DNA from: Acanthococcus lagerstroemiae
Lineage: Eukaryota > Arthropoda > Insecta > Hemiptera > Eriococcidae
Direction of reading: 5' to 3'
Assembly: GCA_031841125.1 (NCBI GenBank)
Contig: CM063114.1
Span: 3,286,001 to 3,350,000, forward strand
Length of the DNA stretch: 64,000 bases
This document shows, one piece after another, positions 45,401 to 58,300 of the stretch (its first letter is position 1; every line of letters begins with the position of its first letter). The notes below the pieces were generated by a model, which did no database searches, had not been told where the DNA came from, and worked only from the letters and a program-made list of their open reading frames with translations. The translations under genes and the position numbers were made by a program.

Positions 45401-48400
45401 CAATACCTTGCAGAATGACGAACGAAAACTACACGATATCAGTACACTAGCTACTTGTACGTACTGACAAAGAGTCTTTTCTTTTTCTTCTTCACCTTTC
45501 ATAGTAGGTTATTTCCAAATCTTGAGTAAAAACACGAAAATCTTCCTGATGACATTACTACTGCAGACCAAACGTCTCAATAGAATAGTAAAAATAATTG
45601 GCGTAGTGAAATTCATTCACCGGGTGCATGAAATCGCAGCCAATGGATAGAGCACGGAGGTTAATTTGGAACCTGGAGCTCTTATTCATATTGGTGATTA
45701 CTGAGGCCAACGACAGCTCACTCATCGTTGCTCAAAGTATCAAACCACAACAATGAACAATATGGGACGGCAACAAAACATAGCTCGGGTCACAAGAGGA
45801 TCTGTTGTAAACCCAACTCACGTGTTAGGTGAGGTACCAAACTTGGATCAATTTTTTTGGACCTTCGTATCTCTTTGCCAAAAATGATCACTTTTTTATT
45901 GGGGGTATATCCGACATAAGACACATACACATTGATTGAAAAAAAAAATCATTAGTTAACTGATGACGAGTACCTACACTGCATGCAGATACATCGGTAC
46001 ATGGATATGTTTTATGGCTACGGAACACGTTCCACGCATTCAGTCAACATAGGAATGTCGACGTTAACTCGAGGCAGTAAGTGCGAATAAATCTGAGAAA
46101 ATCTATAAGAAACTTTTTGTAAAGTTACCGAAGAGTTGACGAAAATACGCGGAAATGCGAAAACAAAAACAGTGTCGCGAAGAACATCTCAAAATTACTT
46201 TTACACACTTTTCGTTTTTAGCATTTTTGTAGCATTTCATGATAAGTATAAAGCCGGCCTTTACAAAAACGCGTACATTGAAACCCTGCGATAGTACAAA
46301 ACAACAGGAAGTAGTAAAATGTACGATTGTACGATAGGGAATAATATCACGAAGCAACAATTGCCATGATAGCGTCGTAATAATAACATTCTCGGCATCC
46401 GCCGGCTTTCTTGGTGTCGCCCCGTCGTATCGGTCGGAAAAATATCACATATATTTTTCGTTGAGGGCCAGCCAACAGACATATCCATGTCAAAAAGTGC
46501 AAATTAAAACTCAGAGCTTACCGAAATAAGTTCCTGTCCCCTATACTGCGCAAGTATATCTTTAAATCTAGGCAGCACTCCTTGCAGCAAACATAATACT
46601 GGATCTACCGGTTTCACAACCAAGCCAAGGAACAGATGAGTGAAGATGCACACGCAATTCGTAATCTCGCGTTCGGCTTTATGTGGGTTTTCCTTTAAAG
46701 AAAAATTTGTATTACAAAAATCTTACTGAAACGGATACTTAGTGCAATTCACAACTTACCGGCGTGGTTGCCAAAATGGTCTCTATTCTTACGATGTACG
46801 GACTAGCTACTTCGTTCAAATACTTCAGAATGGTGTCTTTTGGCAGTAACGATATAACCGTTCCCAGCGAAAAAATCAGTCTCACTTCGTCTTTCGGTTT
46901 CAAATGTTGGCGCTTTAAAAGTTCCTGCAAGAAAATTCGTCTTCAGAAAAGAGTTGCCTCTTCACTCGCGTATCGGTAGAACTTGGATAAAAGGAAATTT
47001 CTTCAACAGCAAGTTAATTGGCATTTCTTTAACATTCCTACTTTCCGAGTGAAACTTCAAAAGAAATCAGGGTAAATGACCAAAAAACCGTGCTCCCTCG
47101 GGATTCCTCTAATCCAAGTTTTGCAGTACTTCGGAACAGCTTACTGTACCATAGTTTTTTCAGCGATCCCTTCGGCGTAAGGGTAAATAACGGGTTTACA
47201 TTCTCTGGCTATGTCTTTCAAAGCTAACGTTGCCGGAGCCGCTAACTGAGGATTTTCAGCACCCCTAAACACAAGCGACAATACTGGTTCGAGTAATTCG
47301 GGATGCGTACACAGCCATTCTGCGTATGAACCTGAACAAACGAGAAAAATCAATCAAATAATAACTTGAAAAAGAGGCTGGCGTGACCTGAACAAGTGTG
47401 ATAAGCATATAAGATTCAATGCCGATCAAGAGGAAAAGCATTATACAAACCCAGTAATTCCATGACAGTTTGCGAAACTCGAACGTGCATATTAGACAAT
47501 GGTAACTCTTTTAGTAGAAGAATGAAATCTAAAATTCGAGGATTTTCTGAACAAATAAGGTTCTCCGAGATCGCGTAGAAAGCATAGAGATAGGATTCAA
47601 CTTTTCTCCATTCCTCGATCACATTTGGATCTCTTATTGCTTGTTCAAGATGATACGCGATGATACCCAAGAGCTCGTAGTTCAGGATGGCATAACAGTA
47701 GGTCTGAAATGAATACAAAATCCATTAAGACACGAAAGTAGACATTCCGACAACAGTTCGTAAAATTAGAAGAGGAATTCAAATGTGACATTAAGGAAGA
47801 TAAACCCACATAAGTATCCGCAATATCCTGCCGGTAACACCGTAAAGTATCCTCATCATCCTCGGACCAATCAGACGTATCTTTCGGCAACATCGATTTC
47901 CTCATCAATACAAGAGTTAGTTCTTTGTAAAATGGTTTGACGATACTCAGAATTTCTTCGTTCTTGCCAGAATCGTTAGAAACAATTTCATCCTGAAAGC
48001 AAAACGAGCACAATGTTTGAACCAACTATCGTCAAAATGATCTTATACTCGTATAATTTAGATAACCGACGAGCAGCCTAACCTGAAGTAGATACCAGAA
48101 ATTCAATGCCTGTATGCTGTACACTTCATCTTTGGGATAACAACCAGGGGCGTTACTGCATTGTAATATCACATAAAATAATTTCAGACAAATATCACGT
48201 TCGCTAGTTAGTAAAAGGTCGATAAGTACTTTTACATGAGAGTCACCCATGCTGACGAACAGCGTATAAAGGCAAGGAATGACGTCCTGCAACAGAGAAA
48301 AACATCATTACTGAAATGATGGAACATCTTATAGAAATAACGTTAACGATAAAGCGTATTCAAGGGGTTTCGTTTCCCGCCGCATTACAGCGTACAGCCC

Positions 48401-51362
48401 TTACTGACACGGTCTTCGCTCATGTCAAGTTATTGTATGTCTGCTTGTCTCGGATAAAGCTGCACAGCTTTTTTACAGTGTTGATGTCTTCAACTTATAG
48501 ACATGAACAGCCGACAGACGAAGGGATAGAATATTAGAAACCCGGAGGCTGGTACGAGCAGAGAGAAAGGAAAGACAAGAGGTATATACTAAACAAGCTG
48601 GTCTCTCGAGTAATTCCTAAATCACCTGATCATGAACTATGATAAAGTTACACATCAAAACTCATGGAAATTCTCACTAAACAGGATCCTGTTACAAAAT
48701 TTTAATTCGTCAAGACAAAGACTGTGCTGAGACTCACTGAGATTGGTCGAGGCTAATCATCATTCTTCAACACTGTTTTGAGTCTTTTTACGACTCATAG
48801 TTTTTTTTTTTAATAATTCATTAAGACTTGTTGAAACGTTGGTATAACTTTTGTAAAAATTTATTATCAGGACTCAACAAAGCCGAATAAAACTTTTGCA
48901 ACTCCGTAATACTCCATTTCGACTCGGTTAAAATTCATTAAGCTTTATAAAACTGATTAAAATTCTTTTGGACTTCATAAAATTTATGCTAGCTCTATTA
49001 GGACTCGTTCTCGTTAAGACACCGAGGACATTAATATTTCGTTGGAAGAAAGATTTCTCATGCCTGCAATACTACCGGCTAGCCCAGTGAGCACAGACAA
49101 GTAGTCAGACGAACAGAAAGAAATCTTTGGCCCTCTGAATGCCAGACTCAATATACGAGCATATCTTTCTCCAATGGATATGCTCGTACATGACTGACGA
49201 GTATGTTTATGTTTATCTAAACATTTTAGTCTCCTCTTCGTTGTCTGTCATCCAGGTCTTTGCGTGTCACCCCTTTAATTGTCTTCGTATCCATTATTTG
49301 CCCACCTATTTGCGTCTTATTCACTTTTTCCCCCAGAAAATAAAGAAGAGTTTATTGTCATGCTCCAGGATCCGAGAATCACAGTTATCATTTCAAGAAC
49401 AAATGAAGTCGTAAATCAACTTACACGCCAAGAAAAATTCAAGTACAGGAACCTATTGGGCCAGATAGAAAGCGACACGTTTTGCGTCAAACATAGGACT
49501 ACATGGCCTCTTTGTAAATATTATTTTAAAAAAGTGTTCCTGGAATCCTTTATCATCATCTGTTGCACTGAAGCAGGAAAAAAATTGAAAGAACTTACTG
49601 TATTGGTTATGTCGTTTTGACTAGAATTCAAAATATCAGCGAGCACTAGAATTTTATCGAGGTAAGAAACAATTCTCTTCGAGTGTTTAGTGATGTTACA
49701 GTGATTGCACATTGTACTAATAGCTTCAATAGCATTGATGCAGCACCTGTTTGGAAGTTGATACATGAGTTGGAAGAAAGCATTTTCATTGAATTTGCAG
49801 AATATTCGTATTGAGTAGTTCACATCAGTTTGACACTTACTGCGATACATCGGTATTTTCGCATTGCATTGGTTTAGTACCTCTGAGGTGCATGCTTTGC
49901 AATAATTCAGAATTTTTGTAAGTCTGAATTACAGTTTTGATGAGAAGGTCTAAGAGGTTACCACAGCTATCAGGTGGAAGCCCGAATTCCAACCACGATT
50001 TGGCACATTTCAAAGCCAGAAGCTTTACATCAATATCTTGACTGGTTAGTGCTGCTTCCACAATGGCTAACACTGCAAAGAGTCAATAATACTGTAATTA
50101 GGTACTTTCAACGCTGAAGACTCGCACTTACAAATAATATCTCCAAGTAGAAGTATAATCGATCCCACAAGATTAAAAACAGATAAACTCGCTCATTATT
50201 TGAAACAAGTAGAAGTAACATTGATTCAACATTCAAGATTAAGAACAAACAGGGTAGCTCATTATTTGAAACTATCACACGATGACATTCTTCGATACTC
50301 CATACCAGGAAAATCACCCCATATTTAATATCCTAAGCACGGAACTAAAGAAGATGTCATATACTTCATTTGACTTTTTGTTCAAATTACTACGAACAAC
50401 GCTGAAGATTAAATAAAGTAAAACTGAACCGATCTGTTTAGTACCTGTCAAGTTGTCTCCTTCCAGAGCACTTTTAACGAATATTTTCTCGTTTTTTGAC
50501 ATCAGGATAGTTTGAAACTGTCAACATTTTTCAATTATTGAAATACAAACAAAACCGGAGTGCACACGCAATAATAATGTAACTAAAAACAGATCAACTC
50601 ACTTCTTCTGGAATCACACTCAAAATTTCCAACAACAGAGATGTTAGCTTTTCAGGAGTAGTATTTGGCACTTTCCGAAGTAGAGAAGGGTCTTGAAACA
50701 ATGAGATCAAGTTTGCAATTGCATTTGGCCAATATAATGTCGTCACACGCAAAATGTAAACCGCTAACTGAAATATCAAGAATAAAATTGAAAATGCTTC
50801 AGATCGGAAATCATATGAACAATGCTAGTTCTAGCGTCTACAGCACCGTTTAGTTCTAGAACATTGAAAAGTTCAATTTTCATTAGAAAAACTTACAGAA
50901 ATGCAGAGTCGATTAAGAACTACTTTTTCTCCATCTCTGAAGTGCACGACAGCTTCCAGCAATTTCGTTTTCAAAATTTCGTAATGTTCTGTAGGGACTT
51001 CGGACCAATCTTTAAGTAATTTTGAGTGTAAGACGGTAGCGCCGTAAAATTGCAATTCCATACGCTAAAAAAATAAAAGCGAGTAAACTGAATTTCATAA
51101 AAGTTGCCCATTATTTGGTCTCAAAATGATTTTGCTATCAACTGTGTTTAGTGACATTTAATTTTATGATTCGGCTTACTTTACTAAGTAACAGTTCTTC
51201 CCAAATGATGTCCCAGATCTGAGGCGAGTTTTGCAACTCAGTGAGACATTTTTGAGCTTCACCTTGCAATACATGGTTAGACTGGTAAAAACATAACACA
51301 GCTTCTTCTATACTGGCGAATGAGGAGCCATTCATAGTGAGTTCTGATCTGCTGAAATGCAT
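42418..51362 (-). CDS. IPO13: Importin-13 (nuclear transport receptor)
   Basis: Seventeen coding exons give a 971-aa protein: 51362-51180, 51064-50897, 50767-50603, 50517-50445, 50072-49841, 49746-49599, 48286-48083, 47992-47810, 47703-47451, 47331-47150, 46924-46760, 46692-46522, 44618-44481, 44278-44047, 43008-42853, 42760-42586, 42505-42418. All phases close. The product is an importin-beta family HEAT-repeat solenoid that carries cargo through the nuclear pore under RanGTP control (imports UBC9 and Mago-Y14, exports eIF1A in other animals). The N-terminal importin-beta domain is at about 15-90 (LQFYGATVLHSKL). Further diagnostic blocks are GCYPKDE...LNFWYLLQ, YRQDIADTY, WLCTHPELL, CRECKPVIYPYAEGIA and the basic end ANKRRVQDSTKEFSFLCRGL. 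The length matches human IPO13 (963 aa). A second ATG nine codons in (MNGSS) is an alternative start, because TTTCAG precedes it and could be an acceptor. Confidence 0.95.
45221..45297 (-). repeat. tRNA-derived SINE head inside an importin-13 intron
   Basis: On the minus strand the segment has a Pol III A box TGGCCGAGTGG (complement of 45280-45290) and a B box GAGTTCGAGCC (complement of 45237-45247) at tRNA-like spacing. A CTCAGAA anticodon-like loop lies between them, which would read CAG (leucine). Stems are imperfect and the leucine-type long variable arm is missing, so it is more likely a SINE head than a working tRNA. It lies in the intron between coding exons 12 and 13, in the same orientation as the gene. 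Confidence 0.6.
48720..49020. repeat. Degenerate GACT repeat in importin-13 intron
   Basis: The intron between coding exons 6 and 7 contains about 300 bp of loosely repeated AAGACTTGTTnAAAC and ATTAAGACTC-like units, the same family as at 7.0, 25.3 and 27.1 kb. Confidence 0.6.
49154..49188. repeat. Perfect 12-bp inverted repeat in intron
   Basis: TACGAGCATATC and GATATGCTCGTA are perfectly complementary around 11 bases. The hairpin lies in the 1.3-kb importin-13 intron. Confidence 0.8.
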
Positions 51363-52325
51363 TATGATCGTGAATGAGCTGAATTATAACTACAAATATA
51401 GTCGGACAAGAAAATATATACTCACTAAGGTGTGTATAGTTCAACAAACGAGACTGTTATCTTCGTAACGAAGATATAATATGAAATGTTCACTAAACTC
51501 TTAAGGTAGACTAGTGAAGCCAACTGATGCAGGAGAGGACAACAAACCCATCCTATGGATGAACTAACTAAACGAATGAACAAATGGAGAATGGAGGAGG
51601 TTAAAAACTAAAAATCCTGACAATATGTAGTAATAAAATATATAATTAATGATATACGATCCACATAAAATTCATCTACGTTCCGCTGATTCCCAGATAG
51701 TGTGTTAGTCAGTGTTAGTGATCAAATACGAAAACAAAATGTTTTTTGTAGAAATGTGAAAATTTCGATTATCTTCTATCGATAATCGATAAGGTCCCAT
51801 ATGGCAAAACCCAAACAAGCCGAAAGGTAAACAAGCCGAAGTGGAAGTGGAATGTGGAACTAGGAAGTGCACATTAGCGCTTCGACATTCCGTTCCACCT
51901 TCCACCAGACCACCACATCGTCCACATCACAACAAACAATGGGTAAACAATGGCGGTCTAGTATACCTTCTACATCACGTTATCCCTAATCGACCGTTAT
52001 CAAGTTATCAGCCTTCGTTATGTTATCAGCAGGATTCTCGTTTGGTTTTGGTTTCTTCCAGTTCCGTCACATTGGTGATAGGTGGGTGATGGGATCGTTC
52101 TGCTTCTGTTTCGTGGTCTACAACTGTTACATCATTTCATACTCTGAGATACTATTCAAACTGAATCCACAGTGTCGAACAGTATCTCCAACGTACAGAA
52201 GAGTTCAGGTTTAAAATATACGATTTTATTTCACTGTAAACTGCCTTGCCACTTTGAGTATATATTTTCTTCACACCAGTCAGAAATTGTGGCGAAAAGC
52301 GAAAAATATAGAATAAAAATCAGAC
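51363..52325. promoter_or_regulatory. Bidirectional promoter region, importin-13 / HEATR6
   Basis: The two start codons face away from each other across 963 bp. A perfect TATCGATA (51777-51784), overlapping a second CGATA, is the DRE recognised by DREF/BEAF in insect housekeeping promoters. Two copies of AAACAAGCCGAA follow at 51813-51824 and 51829-51840. Four GTTATC motifs lie at 51979-51984, 51996-52001, 52004-52009 and 52022-52027. No TATA box is evident. Shared constitutive transcription is inferred from the layout and motif. Confidence 0.6.
51777..51784. promoter_or_regulatory. DRE box TATCGATA
   Basis: This palindromic 8-mer lies in the head-to-head promoter and is followed by ATCGATAA, so CGATA occurs three times in 14 bp. 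DREs drive broadly expressed insect genes; function here is inferred. Confidence 0.6.
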
Positions 52326-55300
52326 ATGGTTAATGATGTGAGAGTCGTTTATTCAAAAGATAAAACCAAAATCGATTGTTGTATTTCTAAATTACGTTCG
52401 TGTCTGGATAAGAGAGAAAATTTCGACCGACAAAGTATCAATCAAATTCTCGACGAATTGAATTTAGCCAGTTGGGATGCCGTACCTGCTGAAGTAAGAA
52501 TTTTGCTGTTTAAACAATTTCCACTGTACTGAAGAATTACTCGACATGGTGTACCAGCTATAAGTTCTATCTTTTCACTCGTGCGTAGGAGAAATTTGTT
52601 TGTATCCGTATCTGTTGTTCACTGATTGCACCGTCAGACACTATGCTGATTGGAAAATGTAGTCAAGTGATCGCAAAATTGATACTGAACGAAAAATTAA
52701 CGGAGCCGATGGTATTGTTCATCGCTCGTTGGTGTACGCAGTCTTTGAAGAGATCGCCGGATATTTCTCAATGTGAAGTATTGACTGTATTCGAGCATTT
52801 ATTCCAACAAAATACCGATTATCCAAAGCAAGTTAGTATTAATAATTTGAAACTTGAGTAAGAGTACTCAATAGAAATCTAATCGTATTTATTTTCAGGT
52901 TATAGACGATGTCATTAGTGTATTGAAAGATCCTATTGAAAATGGCAGTAAATTAGTCAATCCAGGAGAGATACTATTGCAAAGATTAAGATGTATCCGG
53001 GCAATTGTACCGTCCATGAATAATTGTCATTTTAAAATAGTTAAAGATGTTTTAGTGGAACTCACACAGAGAGACATAGCTGTCGATACGTGCATTAAAT
53101 CGCAAGTGAGCATACACATTGGTTCAAATTTTGTCTTCGTAAATGTACATTCAACATTACAAAACTAAAACCATTATAGCATCGAACCTGTAACTAGAAA
53201 GTAAAAATTTGAACATATTGTTGATGCATATTCGTGTTTAACTGAGCGTATATTTCTTTTCAGATTATATTTGTGCAACTGGAAATAGTGTCAGCTCTTA
53301 GCATGAAGAGTATTTCGTGGCTGTGTGATAACCTTGGCGTAGTACTTGCTATTTCTCTTTCTTTTGCTTCGTATGGTTTGCCCCATCATACTACGAACAT
53401 TCCACAGTATCTGTTACCGACATCATTACTGTTTCCTGATAACAAACCAGACGTTACTAAGGTGTATTGATTTTGATATATTAGTTTAACGTATTCTGCA
53501 GTTCGTGTGCAGCCGTGCGAGATATGTGTTCCAAATTCTTAATGTGTGGCTGACGTTGTTACAGACTAACAGCAATAATAAAAATCGAAGGAAGAAGAGA
53601 AAGAGCACGTCAGATAAAATAAAGGCAGCGCCATTGGATGATGTTGTTTTACCAGATATGAATTGGTCTCAAACCAGCGACTCTGATTTCTCGGACAGCG
53701 AGATGAGTAGAAACGCTTATGTAATGAAATCAGAAAGAAAAATTAGACTATCAGCATTCTCCCTTTTGTTACATATTGTTAAAGTAAGTTGATTATTTTA
53801 CTACAGTGAACGAAATCATCGTATGTACTTTAGCCTGGGCTGTATGCATGCTGAAAGAAGAAAACTATTTCTGGATAGTTGCTGTTGAGTTGTGGTAGAT
53901 TTACAGCTCACACCCCGGACGATGGTACTCTGAATTGAATGATGGAATCATTCCTCCCGTGTTTCAGACTGTCGGGAAAAAAGAACTGATCGGATACTGG
54001 AACAACATTCTCGACGGGCCGTATTCTATTCTGAAGACTTTATCTGCCGATACGTCTCCCAGATCTCGGGTAGCGATTTCATCAATTCTAAGCATTCTGT
54101 TTAGTTCGGGGAAAACATTTCTTTTGCAAGCTCAGCATGCGTAAGTGTTTTCCGTACGTCAAATAAGTCTTTCCCGGATTCGACCATGTTGGTACTATCT
54201 TGCAACGTTTTACAGGCCAAAAAGCAGTAATCTTCCGTATGTTTCCTGGTCTCATTTGTTGGCTGACTTGATTAGTTCTACTCATTCTGTACTATGCGAC
54301 GTCGTCGCGCAATCCCAATCTGTTGGCTCAGCACTCTCCATTCTGCAGTGTTTAGTGATTTTTTTACGTAATACTCCGTACCATCGTCTGAACGGGGGTA
54401 TTCTGAAGAACGTCGTTTATTCGATAAGTCCTCTTCTGAAACACGTCGGTTAGTGAATGAATAGAATGGTATTAACATTCGATAATTCGAATTTACAGTA
54501 ATAGGAATACTGATTCCAGATTATACCGTGCGAGTAGCCGCGATAAAATGTTTGAACGAAGTGGTCATATTGGAACCGAATACCGAAGAACAAATCATTT
54601 TAATGCGTGAGAATTGCCATCGCGAATTTATGAAGCAAACTTCTGATTCTTGGATTGTTTCGTATTGTTTGGAATCGATCGAGGTAATATTGAGTATTTT
54701 GTTCGAAGTAGTTTGGTTTAATTTCTAGTTGTAGTTCATTCATATTCGGTCTTCTGTAGAACGAAAAGTTAGCCATAACAGTACGAGCAGAATGTTGGTC
54801 TCTGCTAGGAAATCTGATCAAGCATCACTTCATCAATATTGGTTGTGGTTCGCGGTTACCTAAAATACTGTCAATATTGCGACGTGATCTGCAAGACCCG
54901 AATGTCGTTGTACAACAGAAAGCAGCCAAGGCGTTCGAACAGATTGCGGTGCCGCTAGGATCATTAGGTACGTGTACGATGAAAGATGGTCAAGTATTGA
55001 TGTGCATACTGGACGCCTGACTGTACTAAATTTCTTTCAGATACGACCTGTGGGATTGACTGCTACAGTGTATGGCTTTCAATGCTGCAAGGACCATTAG
55101 TTCCTATGTTACAAAATACTTCTGGAATCCTTGCATCGTCAGCTGCGGACTGTATTACGAATATTACAGCATCGGTATTCGAACAGCTACCCGTATGTTG
55201 TACTTTTTTAGTTTGTTATCAATTACGTATGTGGAAATGTCGCTTACTACCAGTTATGTTTGAAGCCGAAGAACTAGTCAAATCGGTATGCGTGTTATGA

Positions 55301-58300
55301 CCATTCTGATTATGATTATACGGAATTCTAGGAACATTTGCGGATATTTGTTATGACTGCTCTATGTGGATGTGTTGGGCATGAAGAACATGTAGCACGT
55401 TCAGCAGCGGTACGAACACTCGGTACTATTGTTGTGTTCCCGTTTCTCTCGCAGGTTAGTTAGATTTTCTACAGGCATGCTTTTGAATCCATCGTTCTTC
55501 ATTCTCATTCACTGATTTAGACGTCGGAACTTGAAATGAATTGTAGTCGATAATGTTTCAGAGTATTCAAATCATTTACGACGTAGCCGATCGCATTGTT
55601 TCAGCTATGAAGGACAGTAATCTGAATGTGAGGACAAAAGCAGCTTGGGCTTTGGGGAATTTATCTGATGTTTTGCTCGCTGGAAGGTATGAGATTTTAG
55701 TAGCTTTTGAATCGATGAAACATAAACGAAAAACGAGTTAATTCCTGTGTATTTTTTGTAATCAGGAAAATTGGCGTTCCTATTGAAGAGGTTTCGTTGT
55801 TAAATCTCTTAGAACAAGCGATAAAGACCGGAAATGACCATGAAAAAGTAAATTTTACAAAGTTCTATAATGTCTGACTTGAGATTCTTCATGTTCGAGG
55901 TCTTATTGAATATTGTTCATAGGTGAAGGCGTGTTCAATGAGGGCTATCGGTAATTTGTTTTTGCTTGTGGAAGAATATCATATACAAATAGACCGATTT
56001 AAAGTGCTAGTTGAAGAAGCCTCTGTAACACTGATACATAATGCCTCCAGTGAAAATAACATGAAGGTATGAATTGAATAATTTGAATTTTTTATTGAGT
56101 GTAGTCTTACAACACCCGAGAGAGGGTGAAGATGTGGGCGTATGTATTTGAGATTTCTTGTGCTTTTCTCACGTTTTGTAATTGTTGCTGTCGTATGCAA
56201 CTGAGAGACTAGTGTTATTAATGCTAAATCATTCCTGTATGATTCATACACATTGTATTTCCATCTTATTACAGGTTCGATGGAATGCATGTTATTCCTT
56301 AGGAAATATGTTCAAGAATTGTTTACTGAAGAACAACATTTCAGTTGATTGGCATGTAAGTCGTTTTCGTTGTGTTTGTAATACTAATTAAAGGGCCTTT
56401 TTTTCAAAATTGATCTAGCCCAAAAATCAAATTTTTTAGGAAAAGTAAAAAGTGTTGTCAGTTTTGTCTAGTCGCAATAACAGATGGTACCGGGAACTGG
56501 GGTAGTTTCGGATTTGTGGGGCAACTCCGGACATTGCCAGAACAGGAGTAACACTAGTTAGATGCGTTGTTTCTTGGTTAACTAGGGTGTTAAAAACTGA
56601 GACTTGTAGCTACATTGTTGTACGGTGAAAACTGATGTTCCAGTTCTAATGTATAAAACTGGCACTGTCCAAATTTCCCCTACAAATCCGAACTTACCCC
56701 AGTTTACGGTAATGATTTCGGAACAGTATCTCAGTTCTCAGATTTTGAATTTCTTTTCTGGATTCGGATTTTATGATTCTGAATTCTGTGTTATGTGGAT
56801 TCAAGTATCGAATTCTTGAATTGTTTTTCCAGAAAATCTGCAAGAATTCTGAATCCAAATCAGAATTCCAAATTCGTACATGTCTTAAAATTGGTAATCG
56901 GATTCTAAATCCATATCGAGATTCTGAATTCTGAATTTGTATCTGGCTTCTAGATTCTGAATTTGAGTACCAAAATTCTGGACAAAAAGGAAAAAAAAAA
57001 CCAAGAGTGCAGAATCTGAACGTAACGATGACAGTGGAGCAAGAGGAGTGCAAATGCCGTCTCCCAACTAATATGTTAGGAATGTACTTCACATAATTCT
57101 AGAATCTGTGCAATAGGAATCCAAATCCCCGGTTTTGGATTCTAGAACCCGTATTTTAGGAAGATTCGAAACCCTTGGATTTGGATTATAGAATGCTATT
57201 TTGAAGAAGAATCAGGATCCTTGGATTTGGATTCTGCTATTGCTTTTAATTCGGATTCTTCTAGAATTCTAAAATCTGCTTTGTTGGATTGAGATTCCTG
57301 GATTTAGAATCACTTTGATACGAGATGCGGATTTTCGTATTCTGAATTAGTTGGTCGCGGATTCGGATTCCTGAATTTGTTATTTTTATGAGGATAGTGG
57401 AGAGAAGGGGTTCTTTACAATTCTGCCCACAATGTATAGTCCGTATCCGAATTAAAACCCAATTTGCCTCTCTGTCGGGACGAACTAAGGTAACGTGACA
57501 CCAAAACCCTGGTTTTTAACTATTATTCGAGGGATAGCTTGTGGACCGGCGCCCAGTCGAGAACACACACCCGGCTTTACAGTACAACAAAGACGAGTAA
57601 TCCGGAAGCAAAGGATTGTGTAAAGGTTGTTAGATGCCTTTTGGCGTTTTCAGTTTGCAGAGTGAGAGCGATATTAATCTCTAAATGTTCTACTCAATAT
57701 GTGTACCCTCGTGTACCACATATTATATCGGTTTGTTTTCGTTAGTTTCCACAGATAGTGGAAGCGAGTTTCAGTTCGGATATGGACTATACTTGCACAG
57801 TATTCTGGCTCTGTTTTGAGAAGAGTAATCAAGTTAGAGTTTTGTACTAAAGACCTATCGATGGCTGACTGTTTTGATCGATAGATGGTGTCCTCAACTC
57901 ATAACTTGTAATTTTGAACGGAAGGAGTTTTGGAAAAGCCCATTCAACTGAGTCCCAGTTTTTAAGAAAATCCTACCTTACTATAGGATCCTCGTAGGCG
58001 ATATGATCTTCTTGAAGATCGCTACGCAATCGGTGTGTATGTGCTCAATTTCCGTATTACAGAGGTAACGATCATTTTTCATGTCTTAATGCAGTAAAAA
58101 TGGTTTCTGATTCTAGACAAACGCGTTTCGAATTCTTTCAAAACTGATAGTATCTTGTTCAAATTTCAAAGTTCGTCAAGCAGCCGCTACTGCCATATCA
58201 GCAATTTCAACTAGAGAGGCTTACGGTGAGAATTACTCGCAGTTATGGCCATGCTTAATGAAAGCTTTTGAAAATTCTCAAAACTTGACCGAATTTTCTG

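Noticed and set aside
47141..47150. Importin-13 exon 10 ending at 47145 with the GTAAGC donor
   Set aside because: It puts exon 11 out of frame with an immediate stop; the ATG|GTACAG donor keeps the family sequence intact.
53881..53967. HEATR6 exon 6 starting at 53908 after TTTACAG
   Set aside because: The acceptor GTTTCAG before 53968 gives the direct family-like joint HIVK-TVGKKELIGYW, whereas the earlier acceptor adds non-homologous residues.
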